Numbered from the stretch's first letter, positions 22,073 through 37,701 are shown. The stretch is 64,000 nucleotides of DNA from Takashimella koratensis (GCA_003116875.1 BCKT01000003.1:1373185-1437184); one strand, 5' to 3'. Program-made: numbers and translations. The notes: generated from the letters alone by a model not told the origin.

Positions 22073-23367
22073 TGTAAAGCAGGTTGGCCTCAAGAGAGAG
22101 ATACTGCTGCGTGGAAGAGTGGGGAAAGGTGTTGAAGATACACGGAGAGCTGGGCTGAGGATATTCTATCCTTGATGGTTGCTCCCTGGCCCCTTTGCTA
22201 ATTGCACCCAGTATGGATGCTCGGACGGAACGATCGTCGTCGTTGGGTTCGTTGGTGATGAGTATCCGCAACACAGTCAAGAGGACTAGGCAGCGCGGTC
22301 CTGGGCTCTCAACGTTTCCATTATCCATAACGTCATACTCTGTACACCGCTATGTTAGACTCACGTTGTAAATCCTCTTCGGGATCGCTTCTATGAGATG
22401 GGTGATGGGGGAACCTCAATCTCACTCGGCCTTTGTCCGCGACACCTCCTCTGCCGCTCATCCGATCACCCGAAAGCTCTGTTACACTCCCGCTCTCCGA
22501 CCGGCGGCAAGTACCAGCTCCCCTGCCCACGCGCCCACCTTGAGTCGACCGGACGCTGCCGACGTCTCTCTTCATTAACACCACTAGCGCGCCACGCACG
22601 ACGCCGCTGACCTCGTCCGAGGATTATCCCTTTCCCTCCTTACTCTCCCTTCTGGGGGCGCAGAAACCCGTGGACACGTGTACACACTGATCGTCCGTGT
22701 TCTACGGGAAATAGCACCGCCATATGGATGTTCCCGGACCTTGCGCGTGGGTAAAGACCCTTGGTCTGCCCCAAGAAGACAGCGATGTTTCTAGTTTCAA
22801 CGTTTCAGGCTGAGAGACGGTCCGGCGCCGATGCGGTCTTCTACGGGCTTTCAACCAACTTTGTCCATACCGGTCCGGTCCTCCGATGCTGGGCCTGCGT
22901 GGAGGAAAAGACGAATCCAAGTCCCCATCGCCCTTCCCGGCGGCATGCGAGGAGGGAAGCTGGTGTTGGCGCCCTGAGAGCCGGAAAGCTGGTGCGTCTC
23001 CGATCCCTGCCCTGTTTGCGGACTTGGAAATGCTTGGGTACTGGGCATGGTCCGCGGTCGGCCTGGATCGGGCTGGGTGAGAAGGCTGGGGCGAGAGGGG
23101 GGAATGAGGTGGCAGCGAAAATAAAACTGTGAAAGAATCAAAGGACCCTTTCAGGCAAGTCAGGGTCACCGGATCATGCTACCGGTCTCTACCGGCCGGA
23201 AAGAGGCAGGTCAGCCAGCAGACAGCAGCCGTCAGACAGCAGCCAGCAACACGGTGCAATGGAACAGGAACATTTCTATACAAATATTTCAGACACCATC
23301 CACTCCACCCCTCTCCAACCTTCTTCCCCTCCCCCCCCCTCCTCCCCTTCCGAACCTCACCACCACC
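22073..23367. other. Long upstream region of the GH31 gene
   Basis: A 1.3-kb gap without a recognised gene. CACGTG lies at 22675-22680. Near the 3' end, 23214-23250, there is a partly repeated CAGACAGCAGCC element. A TATA-like tatacaaata occurs at about 23277-23286, roughly 90 bp before the GH31 ATG, followed by a C-rich leader. The length suggests an extended regulatory promoter, which is inference. Confidence 0.5.
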
Positions 23368-26075
23368 ATGCCCATCGTCGAGCGCGAGCTCTCTGGCTTT
23401 GTCCTCCCGGCCGACGCGCCCAAGGCCGGGTCGTCCATCACCTCGTTCACCCTTGTCACTGGCGAGGACGCGCCTTACCCCGGTTTCACTTACACCGTCT
23501 CTTTCCCGCTCGCCAACGCCCTCCGTATCCTCCTTACGGGTCCCGACCGCCCGGCGCCGCCTCACGACAACGTCATCCTCAAGGCCGCCCCGGCCTCGTT
23601 CTCTGTCAAATCGGTCGATGCCGCTGCTTCCAAGGCCGTCCTCACGTTCCCCGCTGCGGCGGCTGACGAGTTTGACGGCCAGGGCCGCGCGCGCGAGATC
23701 CGCGTCGATTTTGCCGACTCGATCATCCTCGACGTCTACGAGGAGGACGGCGCGGGTGACTGGGTCCGCGTCCTCGGTGACCTCCCGGCTCGATCTTACG
23801 CGCTCACCCAGAACGGTATCCAGCGCCACTGGTGGATCGAGCGTGACAACCTCCACCTTGGTCTCGGTGAGAAGGCTGGACCTATCGATCTTACTGGTCG
23901 TAGCTTCCTCATCCACGGTACCGACGCCGCTTGCTACGACACCTTCGAGGGCGACCCCCTTTACAAGCACACTCCTTACCTCGTCTCGACCCCTCGCCCA
24001 GCTCCCAAGGGCAAGTCGACGCCCTCCACCTACGCCATCTTCCACGCGACCAACTCGGTCGGTCAGTGGGACATTGGTCGATGGCACGACGACCCCTGGG
24101 GCTACTTCAAGACCTACATCCAGGACTTTGGTGGTCTCGAGGAGTGGATCCTCCTCTCAAAGGGCGTCAAGCAGGTCACCAAGACCTGGGCAGAGGTCGT
24201 CGGCTACCCCAAGCTCGTCGGACGTGACTGGCTCGGTTACCTTGCCTCCGGCATGGGTCTCGGCGAGAGCGTGAGTCAAAGTCTAGGAGACTGTTGCTGA
24301 CTCCAGGACATGCCCATCGCCCAGGAGCTTCTCTCCGAGTGGCCCGAGCTCTGCAAGAAATACGACATTCCGTGCTCTGCTATTCACGTAAGTCTCCTAC
24401 TACCGGCATTGCTGAACCCCAGTTCTCCTCTGGTTACACCGTCGGCGAGGACGGCAACCGTTACGTGTTCACCATGAACAAGACTCGTTACCCCGACTTT
24501 GCTGGCTTGCTCGCTGGCTTGCACAAGGCCGGTGTCAAGGTCGTCCCCAACATCAAGCCCTACGTGCTCTCCACCCACCCACACTTTGATGGCTTGCACA
24601 AGAACGACGCCCTCTTCTTCAACAAGGCTAACCAGAAGCCGGTCGTTACCCGAATTTGGTCCTCGGGCGTCGGTGTCAGCGCCAAGGGCAGTTGGGTTGA
24701 CATGACCAGCAAGGCTGGTCGTCAGTGGTGGCAGGACGGTGTTCAGTCGCTCATCGACCTCGGTGTCGACGGTATGTGGAACGACAACAACGAGTACTAC
24801 CTCCACGACGACGACTTTACCTGCCACAACGATCTCCCTCACGAGGTCGCGAGCAAGACTGAGAAGCCCGGCCCGGCGTCGGTCGGTCTCATCGGCCGCA
24901 TGTTCAACACTGAGCTCATGGGCAAGGTCTCGCACGACACTTTGGTCGCCAACCACCCGGAGCGTCGTCCTTACGTCCTTACCCGCTCTGGTAACGTCGG
25001 TACCTTCAAGTACGCGTGCGGCACCTGGGTCGGTGACAACGAGACCAGCTGGAAGAACTTGCGTGGTTCGCAGCCGATCCAGCTCAACTGTGGTATCTCA
25101 CTCATGCAGTCGACCGGTTCCGACGTTGGTGGTTTCGGTGGTCCCCTTCCTACCCCTGAACTCTTCGTTCGATGGGTTCAGCTCGGTGTTACCCACGCTC
25201 GATTCTGTATCCACGCGTTCAAGCCGACTCCCGACGACCCGTCCGGCGCATCGTGCACCAACCTCCCGTGGATGTACCCCGAGGTCCTCCCCGTTATCCG
25301 TACCGCCATCAAGTGGCGATACGAGTACCTCCCGTACTTCAACACTCTCATGTGGGAGTCGCACGAGAAGGCGGACCCGACCAACGCTTGGCTCGGATGG
25401 GGAGAGTTTGCTTCGGACCCGGAGCTCTACACTGAGCGTATCCTCAAAGGCTTTGACGCCTGGATCGGTGCCGGCAAGCTTTTGTCTGTCCCCGCGCTCT
25501 TTGAGGGCGAGCTCACTCGTGAGGCCTACCTCCCCAAGTCGAGCGAGTCGGACGACAGCCTCTACTTTGACCTCAACGCCCCTTACGGCCGCTACCCTGC
25601 CGGCACCAACGTCACCGTCGCCACCCCTCTCGCCCACATGGGTCTCTTCGCGCGCGAAGGTGCCGTCATCCCCATCGGCAAGGACTACCACACCGTCACC
25701 CAGGTTACTGGCCCGGCGCGAACCACGATCGACGGTGTTGACATTCAGCTCGAGTCCGAGGGCGGTCTCGTCGGTCTTGACGACTTCCGTGGTGTCCAGA
25801 TCTTCCCGGCCGAGGTCGAGGGCAAGTCCTACTCGGGCTACTGGATCGAGGACGACGGAATCTCCGCAAAACCCGCTCGGGCCTACATCAACATCGAGTA
25901 CGAGTCGGGCGCCGAGGTCAAGGTCAAGGCGACCTGGAAGGAGTCTGACTTCAAGCCGCTCTGGGGTAACACCATCCACGTCCTCCTCCCCGTCGGTGAC
26001 GTCCGCAAGGTCGTCGGTGCCAAGTCGACCGTTCAGTACAAGGACCGCGTCGCCCACCTCGTCGAGGTCGCTTAG
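23368..26075 (+). CDS. Glycoside hydrolase family 31 protein, no signal peptide
   Basis: Exons 23368-24270, 24307-24387 and 24423-26075 give 878 aa. The start MPIVERELSGFVLPAD has no signal peptide or membrane segment, so a cytosolic location is predicted. The N-terminal beta-sandwich contains YALTQNGIQRHWWIERDNLHLGLGEKAG. The barrel has the blocks DWLGYLASGMGLGE, KYDIPCSAIHFSSGY and GVKVVPNIKPYVL. The nucleophile motif is DGMWNDNNEYYLHDDD (Asp about residue 449); the acid/base is probably the Asp in TWVGDNETSWKNL (about 533), within the usual GH31 SGN...GDN...SW context, followed by GSDVGGFGG. Most eukaryotic alpha-glucosidases have DGLWIDMNE at the nucleophile, so WNDNNEY suggests another subgroup (alpha-glucosidase, glucosyltransferase or similar), and the substrate cannot be assigned. 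Codon use is strongly C-ending, with few introns, which suggests high expression. Confidence 0.85.
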
Positions 26076-26469
26076 GCTGTTACGTGTCAAGTATCGGAAG
26101 CGAAACTTGGCTTGAAAAGCGTTAAAACTTGGCAATGTCGTGAAACGAGTAGTTTAAAACCAAAATTTAAAAATAGCACGGGATCGCGTTCGTGTAGCGT
26201 ATCGCGAATCATATGTACCAGTATGCACAAGGTCTGCTTGATACGAGTTGCTACGAGCTGCGAGAGAGCTGGTCGGATTGTACCAGGTAGAGCGTGGGCT
26301 GAGCGGATCCGCCACGTCGAGTCGTTGTTCTTGGTCTAGCAGGTGGAGACTATAAATATGCCCCCGCTTTACTCGACTCGGCAGTCGTCGTGTCAGACGT
26401 TTCGATTCCCATTCTCAACTCGACTCGTCATTCACTTACTCACTTACTCACCACTCCACCCCAAGCATC
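26076..26469. promoter_or_regulatory. SEC66 promoter with TATA element
   Basis: This 394-bp same-strand spacer contains a clear TATAAATA at 26351-26358, 112 bp before the SEC66 ATG. Just ahead of the ATG is a cacttactcacttactcacc repeat. The earlier part is the GH31 3' UTR. Confidence 0.55.
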
Positions 26470-27623
26470 ATGGCGACATCGCTCGCTGTCCCGCTGGCGT
26501 ACGTGACCGTGCTCGTGACGGCGCTCGCCATCTTCTCGCGCGTCTACCGCCGTCGTCGAGCTGGTAAGTGGTGTTGCTGCAGTACGATCCCGTCGCCTCG
26601 GGCCGAGAGCGAGTTCCCAGCCTTGACGTCGTTACCTTCCCTTTGACCATCTTCTGAAACCTGTGGTCATCCCTCTCCCTTGACCCCTTTTGGCTGCACT
26701 TGCTAACTTGCCAACTTAGCTGAGAAGACCTCTTGGGAGCCATGGTTCCCTATCCATCCTTCTCGAGATATCTACATCACCCTCCTCTCTTCTGACCCAC
26801 CTATCCCTGACTCTTTACTCAAATCCGCTCTCCTTGTCCGTGCGACCGCCGACGTCCGCCGGATCTGGCGACTGAGGGACGACAAGGTCGCTCTCACCTC
26901 GCTCCACCAGCGTGGGCTCGTTGGAGACGATACGATGGCGAGATTCGCGGCAGCTGAGAAAGAACTCGAGGCGGAGATTGTCGACGTAGTCTCCGAGGCA
27001 AACACGTTTAGACCAGGATGGGGAGGAATGATCTTTGCGACTGCGAGCGAGATGGCACAGGCGGAAAAGACGAGAGAGAGCGTTATGAATATTGGAAAGA
27101 TCAAGGCGCAGGAAGGTGAGCAGAAATGACGAACCGTCAAGGCGAGCTCGAACAATGAGGAAGGCGGAAGGCAGAGCCGATGGTCAGGAGGTTGTGCTTC
27201 CCCCCATTTCTTAATCTCAAATTGAAACAAGCTGACCAACTTAGACAAACGCATCGCGTACCGATCCAAACTCCTCGGCATCCAACCCAGCCTCCCCGCA
27301 ATCCCCTCATCCACCTCCGCTGCCCTCTCCTCCTCTTCCCCCGCCTCCTCGCCATCCGGTACCCCGGGGAGACAGACCCCGGCAAAAGTGCCTGTTGCCG
27401 CGACTGTGCCCGGTGTTATCGACGAAGTCGGGTCGGGATCCGACTCGGGAGCTGCTGGGGCAGGAAGCACGACGAGTACGCCGTCCAAGGTAAGTCAAGA
27501 AGTTGGATAATCGAGTCGGGGCGAGAAAAGGTGTCGAGTTCGGTAGTAGAGAGTACGGGTACAAGGAGAGTCGCTGATTGGGAACAGAACACGCCATCGA
27601 AGAAGAAGAATAAGAAGAAGTAG
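26470..27623 (+). CDS. SEC66: Sec66 (Sec71), ER post-translational translocation subunit
   Basis: Sec66 belongs to the Sec62/63 complex that drives post-translational protein import into the ER. The first exon encodes MATSLAVPLAYVTVLVTALAIFSRVYRRRR, a single signal-anchor segment followed by Arg residues, matching the family topology. The cytosolic domain has the family blocks TSWEPWFPIHPSRDIYITLLS, LLKSALLVRATADVRRIWRLRDDK, ALTSLHQRGLVGDD and EAEIVDVVSEANTFRPGWG with IFATASEMAQ. The C-terminus is a Ser/Pro/Thr-rich tail closing with NTPSKKKNKKK. The first intron is 26564-26719. The gene converges on USP7 across about 950 bp. Confidence 0.9.
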
Positions 27624-28572
27624 GGCCTTGGGGCTGGGTCAGTCAGAGTCGTACGGTAGGTTTGAGAATGGGGATTGGGGATGAGAAACGACACCTTCCC
27701 TCGCTCCATCCAAGTCTTCGAGACCAAACTGTGCTCCTGGTTCTTCCCTGGTCGTGGTAGCCTGAGTCCTCTTCTCACTTCTTCTCAACCTCCCTTTCAT
27801 CCCATTTACAACCCATTGCCTCATGTACATCCATGTTCGCATCCATCATCACCCTGATACCATCATGCATGCTATACCAATCCATCGAGCCTGTTTCAAC
27901 CTTTCTTAGATTGACACAAAGACTTACCGCGCGTGACGGTGACTACGTGACGGTGACTACTCCTTTCATTGCAATCGAGTACGTTACCCAAACCCAAGGC
28001 TGGTTCATTTTCTACATTTGGCTCAAAGTCTTACCCGCTCGAAACCTATTGCCAGCAAACCCCAGCCCTCACGGGTATGGGTAGAGGTATAAGAACATTC
28101 TCGTTGCAGGGGATAAACATATGTATAAGGACGAGACGAAAAAAAAGAACAAATCACATATGATACGTGCTGCGTATAACAGTTATCTCAAACGAAAAAA
28201 GGGGAAACGGTACGGTACGGGTAACGAAACGAAACGAAACGAGAGAAAGGAGAGACGGGAGGGAGTAAAGGGAGCAACAAAGGTCGGATCGGGGAGGAAG
28301 GAGACAAAGCAGAGAAGGAGATATGGTAGTGTAGCAGGATGACACGAACGAGCGCTGACGCAGGAAGGCGAGGGTAAAACGAGGCTATAGACGATAGCAG
28401 GGGTAGCAGTTGAGGAGTTGGAGTTGTACTTACTTCCCATTTGAATATGATTTTTTTATTTTTTCTTTTCTTCTTCTTTCCAGTCACTATCTTTTTAAAT
28501 CTTTCTCTGTCACTTCTCTCTTCTCCAACGACCATTTAACGCGTTTCTTTCTTTGGGCTGCGGTTGGGGTTT
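27624..28572. other. Convergent 3' region, SEC66 and USP7
   Basis: A 949-bp spacer with no recognised gene. It contains an A/G-rich stretch at about 28115-28330 (runs such as gaaacgaaacgaaacgaga) and a T-rich block near 28450-28510. These are plausible termination or polyadenylation sequence for both genes. The direct repeat gtgacggtgactac occurs twice near 27938-27961. Confidence 0.5.
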
Positions 28573-32391
<3,819 letters not shown>

Positions 32392-34730
32392 GGGTGCGGG
32401 GCTCTCGTCAATTACAATCTCCGCCACGTCAGACTGTAAGGAGGAGGGGTGTTAGCGATTGGTTTGCTTTTGTGCTCTTGACCGGACGTGGGAGAGGAGG
32501 TAGCTGCGGGTGGATGTGGCCGATATTGACGACAGAGCGGTATGATGACCCAAGGAGAGGTGGGTGGACGCGAGGTGGATAGGTCCGGTCCAGATGATGG
32601 CAAGGTTGGTAATGAGAGTGCGAGGGTGGGGAAATTGGGTAAGGGGATACTTGCCATTGTGGGTGGGTGATTGATGAGTCACGGGTAGTAGTCGAGTCGA
32701 GGTTTGGTGGTTGCGGGCGGCGGTGAGAATGGTTGGTTGCCGGTGTGAGAGGTGTATTACGAATCGGGTTGGAGCGGGGGTTGAGGGCTAGGGGTCGGGG
32801 TGGAGTCGGGTCGGAGCGGTCGAGTGGGTGAGTGGGTGAGTGGGAGAGTGAGCGGGGGTTCAAGGGGGGAGCAATGAGGTAGAGGGTGGGGGCGAGGACG
32901 GGGTCGAGGATGGGGTCGAGGAGGGGTTGGAGATATGACTGATGGAGATGGATGATACAGTGGTGGTAGATTGGCACCGTCAGCGTCAATGATGCGGTGG
33001 AGGCATCAGACTCGTCACTGGCCGGTCATTCTCCATTTTACCAACCCTTTACAACCTGTCATTACTCTTCAACCCAGACCCAAACACTTTTCCTAATCAA
33101 CTCTAATGGGCAAGCCTAATCGTTGCCGGCAATTACCGGCATTTCTCCCGTGTGGCACTTGGCCCTGTGCTCATTTCGCTCGTCGTCTCAAATTTCTCCT
33201 TGCTCTTGACTCTTGACTCTTGACTCTTCACCTCACTTCATCCCACTCCCCATTTACCTCGCCTCGCCCCTCTCACTTGCAAGCATGCAACACGTATCCC
33301 GACCCGCATCTCGCAGGCATCCTCTCTCTCCCTCTCTTCCTCTTCCATCTCTCTGCGTCCGTCAACTCCCCTTTCTCTCCTTCCCCTTCCCCACCCGCGG
33401 TTCTTAGATCCATGACCAGGAGGGCACCCCCTCATCGCTTTTCGGCACCTTCATTCCCTTTCTCCTTCTCTCTCTCTCTCCGTCTCACCCTCGCATCATC
33501 CTGTCGATTCGACATGGCTCGCAGGGCAGGCGGTCGGGGCAGGGAGGTCGGGCTTGGTTGTTGGGGCTGCCAAGTGATTGAGCGTCCTCCGCCAGCTCTG
33601 CAAGGCTGTGCGATTGGTCGTTGTATGAGTCAACCCGTGGAAGAATGGACCCACTTTGAGGGCTTTAGTTGAAACGTCTTGTTTCTCTCCCTTGACGAGC
33701 TCGAACCGGAGGAACTTCTTCATGATGTTTCCTGGTTCCTTGGCCACTGTCGTTCCGTCTTGGGGGGACACGGCGGGCTCCAAGCTGTGGGTATCTCAAT
33801 AGCAAGCCAGATCTTGATGAGGCAACTCGCCAAGAAGGCCTGCTCGATCCCAGGCAAACATACTCTTCTTCCCAGGTGGTTGTTTTGTATTCACGTTGTC
33901 CGCCTTCACAATGGTGAGTCTTATTTCATTCGTCTGGCGGTCTGTAAAACCATCCAGTCAAGCCTCTCTCCCCCTCCCTCCCCCCTTCTCCTTCCCCTTC
34001 CCCATCCCCTGGCTATGAAGAAAAAAACTTTCTAATCGTATTCACACTGTGCGACTCTTCGGAGAATGCGCGCACAAACTTCAACGGTATCGGAGCTCCC
34101 ACCTACTCTATCCTCTCCTCTCCTCTTCCTCTCTTTCTCTTTCTCGACTGGATGGGTTTTGACTGGAAGAGTGTGCTGACCACTATTCCAGACTTGATGT
34201 ATTCAATACCATCTGTCATATTTTCCGCTCTGTTCGAGTCCACTAACCCTTGCTATCTTCTTCATTCCCATCTCGTTCTCCTTCTCATCGAAATCATCAT
34301 TCTCTATCCTACACTCCCCTACTCAAAAAAGCACTAGCCTGACCCAGGGCCAGCCCGCTTTTGTTCCTTTCCATGAACGAGGGAGAGAGCGCAACTACCC
34401 GTCTCATGGATTTCGGTGCGACCCACACGGTCTTCGTGAAAATGGGTCGCGCCGATTGTAGGGGCGGTGACAAGTAATCTCTGTGACTGTGACTTGAGTA
34501 ATCGGTTCCGTTTTGCAAAGTGGTGTGAAGATGTAATAGTTGAAGCGATGCATCGCGTGTCGTCCTCGTCCGTACAAAGCAAGCCAAGTGGTCTCGTCTC
34601 CGTCCCTAGTCACGTCGCCCAAACCGCGAAACATCAACGTCCACACCTGCTCCTTAAGCCCTCCCCGCTCGTCGTTCTTACGTCTCCTTCTTGGCATCTG
34701 CGCCAAGCACTCCCTCCTGAGCTCACCCGC
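32392..34730. other. 2.3-kb region without a recognised gene
   Basis: The region includes the probable missing first exon(s) and promoter of USP7. It also contains a GGTGAGTG-type repeat (about 32821-32850), C/T-rich tracts, and a 33496-33783 minus-strand ORF containing the stretch MKKFLRFELVKGEKQDVSTK. A 33679-34035 plus-strand ORF overlaps it. Splice-like signals occur around both, but neither matches a family I know. A 27-nt minus-strand ATG exon ending in AGG/gtgag at about 33489-33515 is in the right phase to join USP7, across an intron of about 1 kb. This is speculative. Confidence 0.4.
33204..33231 (+). repeat. 7-bp tandem repeat (TCTTGAC)3
   Basis: Three perfect TCTTGAC units run from 33204 to 33224, followed by one degenerate TCTTCAC unit. 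The array lies in the large region upstream of USP7. Confidence 0.8.
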
Positions 34731-35153
34731 TCACAACGTGCCGAAGAACATGAGTCGCACAATTTCGACGACAGCTGAATCCAGTCAGCTCCTATCTCAT
34801 CGCGTTGCTTAGATCCAGTAGCCATGGTAGAGGAAGCGGTAACCTCTAAACTCACTACCACCAACGAGCAAGAAACCAAGCGCCACGAGGACCCAGGTAC
34901 TTGCCGCTCTACGCTGCTGGGACCTGGCAGGCCGAGTCGTCTTCTTCCCTGCCTGTGCGCGAGCTGCAAAGTTGGCGTTTTTGCGTCGAATGTCTGCTTG
35001 CGTCGGCTGAAGCGTTGTCAGCGGAAGCACGAGAGATACTGGGCAAATAGTGGCAGGGCGCTAAGAACTGGGGACCCCGACAACGTCGACGGCGACGGCG
35101 ACGGCGCGAAGGTGCGACGTAGAGTGAAGGGGGATGAGAGCGGGGCTTACCAT
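34731..35153 (-). CDS. YSY6: RAMP4/SERP1/Ysy6 family ER membrane protein with an ATG-only exon
   Basis: This is a 64-aa tail-anchored protein of the ER translocon. Family members associate with Sec61 and protect membrane proteins under stress. Exon 1 (35151-35153) is just the ATG, followed directly by GTAAGC. Exon 2 (34859-35006) encodes PTQADIRRKNANFAARAQ, a basic KKTTRPARSQQRR stretch and the start of the membrane anchor STWVLVALGFLLVG. Exon 3 (34731-34774) encodes AVVEIVRLMFF and ends GTL. Phases agree (3 + 148 + 44 nt). The order of N-terminal R/K-N-A-N motif, basic linker and single C-terminal anchor with LVG...VEIVR matches fungal Ysy6/RAMP4. Neither flank of the anchor forms a long ORF, so the gene is easily missed. 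The 144-nt first intron holds a GACGGC repeat (about 35084-35105). It diverges from MRS6, another membrane-traffic gene. Confidence 0.85.
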
Positions 35154-35650
35154 GGTGTAAGATGAAACAGACGAAAAAAGCGATACGAGCGAAGGAGGCG
35201 AACGCCGCTGAAAGGGAGCGTGGAAGTGAGGGAGAACTGAGAAACGGTCGAAGAGATAAATGTGCGAAATCAAGTAACCGTGAAACGGGTCGTATCTATC
35301 GGGGAGCGGGTCGTATCGACGTGAGGTATGGGTATACGTGGAGCCTGAGCACTTGAATAGCTGGGTAGCTGGGTACTGGGTAATGAGTGGTGACGGATGG
35401 TGGTGTGAATAGTGGAGGATGAATAGGATGGCTCGTTGCCGACGGGTTCCAGCAGGACACGTCCGATTGACCCAGTCTGGAGTATACTTCCTAATCTCCG
35501 TCCCCATACCGCTTGGCCCAATTGTTACTCCCCGTCGTCCCTCGTTTCAGCGGCAACCGGGATGTGTCATGACGATTTCTTTCAACACTCGACCAGTATA
35601 GACATCAGCTTTCAGCTTGCTTGATCAGTTCTTGATCAGTTCTTGAAACC
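35154..35650. other. Divergent YSY6/MRS6 promoter
   Basis: A 497-bp head-to-head spacer. It has repeated gctgggtagctgggtactgggta sequence near 35360 and the duplicated ttgatcagttcttgatcagttcttg directly before the MRS6 ATG. No gene is recognised. Confidence 0.45.
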
Positions 35651-37701
35651 ATGACCGGACCCGAACTTGAGAAAGACGACTACGACGTCGTAGTCATCGG
35701 CACCGGCCTTGCCGAGAGCATTGCCGCAGCGTAAGTCTATACCCCCAACATGCAACTTCCATCCTCACCACCATCCATTCAGCTCCAAGCCTTTGGCCTG
35801 TGCTAACTGGCCCAGTGCTCTCGCCAAAGTTGGGAAATCCGTCCTCCACCTGGATAGCAACGAATACTATGGCTCCGATCAGGCCAGTTTGACTCTTGAC
35901 GAGCTGATCTTATGGTCTGACTCTCACTCGACCGAACTTGACACCGAGATCAACCCCGAATCCAGTACATCCCGATCCAGGTCTTTGGCGCCTATTCGAC
36001 CCGCCTATCCGCGTTACTCTAAATGCTCAACATCTGGGCTCCCCGAATCACTTGAGAAAGATAGAAGACGATACGCGCTCTCCCTCTTCCCTGCTATCCT
36101 CCCATCCAGAGGAGAACTCATCTCCACACTCATCGATTCCGACGTGAGCAAGTACGTCTCGTTTCGGATTCTCGATGGAGTCAGCGTCGTCGAGAGCAGT
36201 AATCAACCTGTCGAGGAGACTACCGATAATCAACCCGAGAAAGGGGAAGGCAGGGAAGTGGTGATTAGGAGAGTACCGGGAAGTAAAGAACAAGTGTTCA
36301 AGGATAAATCAGTGACATTGTTGGAGAAAAGAAGGTTGATGAAGTTTCTCATGTTCGCTGCTGGTGATTTTGAGAGTGATGATCTGTTCAAAGGTGAGTG
36401 TGGATCTTGTCTTGGGCCTTGACTTTGGCAGCCAGTGTCTTCATTTCTACCCCGCCCCTCTTCCCATCCCTCTTCTTCACATCTGACCTTGCTGACACTC
36501 CCCAGACCAAGCCCAAACCCCTCTCCTCACCCTTCTCTCAACAACATTCACGCTCCCGCCTCACCTGTCCAACTCTATCGCCTACGCCATCTCGCACATC
36601 TCTCATCCCTCTGAACCCTCTCTTCCGGCTCTTCGACGGACGCAGCGATACCTCCTCTCGGCCGGGCGGTATGGACCCTCGCCTTTTCTCGTGGGGCAGT
36701 ACGGAGGGGCCGGGGAGGTCGCGCAGGGGTTTTGTCGAGCTTGTGCGGTATATGGGGGTACGTATGTCCTTGGAGAAGCGGCGGTGGGCAAGGTTGAGAT
36801 GGTCGCGGAGACTGAGACGGGAACAAAGCGGGAGGGGGGTTCAGTAAGAGCGATAGAGTCAACAGAGACGAAACCGTCAAGGCCTGTGGTTTTGCAGCTA
36901 CCTTGCCACCCTCGACCTGTTCGCGCAAGCCACGTAGTCTCCTCCCCATATCGGCTTCCACCATCAGTCTCCAGCCACGGTGGAACCATTCCCGAATCGC
37001 AAATCGTTGCCACCGCACACTGTATCGCAATAACCACGACCATGCCACGCGCTCTACACCGTCCCCGACCCGACTCTGCATCTGGCGACAGTGGCGAAGA
37101 GACAGAAGACGTGAGCGACGATGATACCGCCGTGATCGTGTTCCCGCCAGCAGGAGGGAGAGGGGTTGTACGTGCTCTCGTCATGGGTGAAGGCACAGGC
37201 AGCTGTCCCTCTGGTCAATGTGAGTAGGGGTATACATGGTTTCGACTCGAGTCTGAACACTCTGAACTGATCTGCACGAGACGCTGACGAGTATTGTGCC
37301 AAATATTGTTCGGGTCAGACATCATCTACCTCTCTTCTTCGACGGAATCGTCAGTGGACCCATCGACACTACTTAAACCGTTCTTGCATCGCCTGTCCCC
37401 GGATCCGGTATTTGACGCATACTACCTATCTGAACGAGTCGTGGTGGCGACCGAGTCGACAGAAACCAGGGCAACCGAGACAACGGAGGATGGGAGCGAC
37501 CAGAGTGGGATCGGAAGTGGAGGTAACGGACCTGTGGTTCTGCTCCAGCCGTATGCAGGGGAGAACCTGTTGACTGAGGGTCTGGATTGGGAGGCGGAGC
37601 AGGGACGTAAAGCGTTCTGGGCGGTCATGGGTGAGGAAGGGAAAGAGGAAGGCAAAGGGTTCTTTGAGAAGACCGAGGAGCAGGAGGTGGAAGATGAGTA
37701 G
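35651..37701 (+). CDS. MRS6: Rab escort protein (REP/Mrs6), GDI/CHM family
   Basis: Rab escort protein presents newly made Rab GTPases to geranylgeranyl transferase II and delivers them to membranes. Exons 35651-35730, 35816-36393, 36506-37219 and 37319-37701 give 584 aa. The N-terminus has the GDI/REP FAD-like fold [37 protein letters not shown]. The downstream blocks LLEKRRLMKFLMFAAGDFES, LLTLLSTTFTLPPHLSNSIAYAI, GPSPFLVGQYGGAGEVAQGFCRACAVYGGTYVLG and YIIYLSSS follow the family order. GTGLAES in place of the GDI-type GTGLTEC, and the large acidic inserts (SGEETEDVSDDDTA and a C-terminal Glu-rich tail), favour REP over RabGDI. Confidence 0.9.

Noticed and set aside
23179..26135. Long antisense ORFs over the GH31 gene (302 and 345 aa) and long alternative-frame ORFs
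   Set aside because: They mirror the strong C-ending codon bias of GH31, which removes stops from other frames; their composition (Arg/Ser or Val/Asp/Gly rich) shows no family motif.
28115..28330. Purine-rich repeats (gaaacgaaacgaaacg) considered as a repeat-array system
   Set aside because: No regularly spaced unique spacers; it is ordinary low-complexity 3' flanking DNA.
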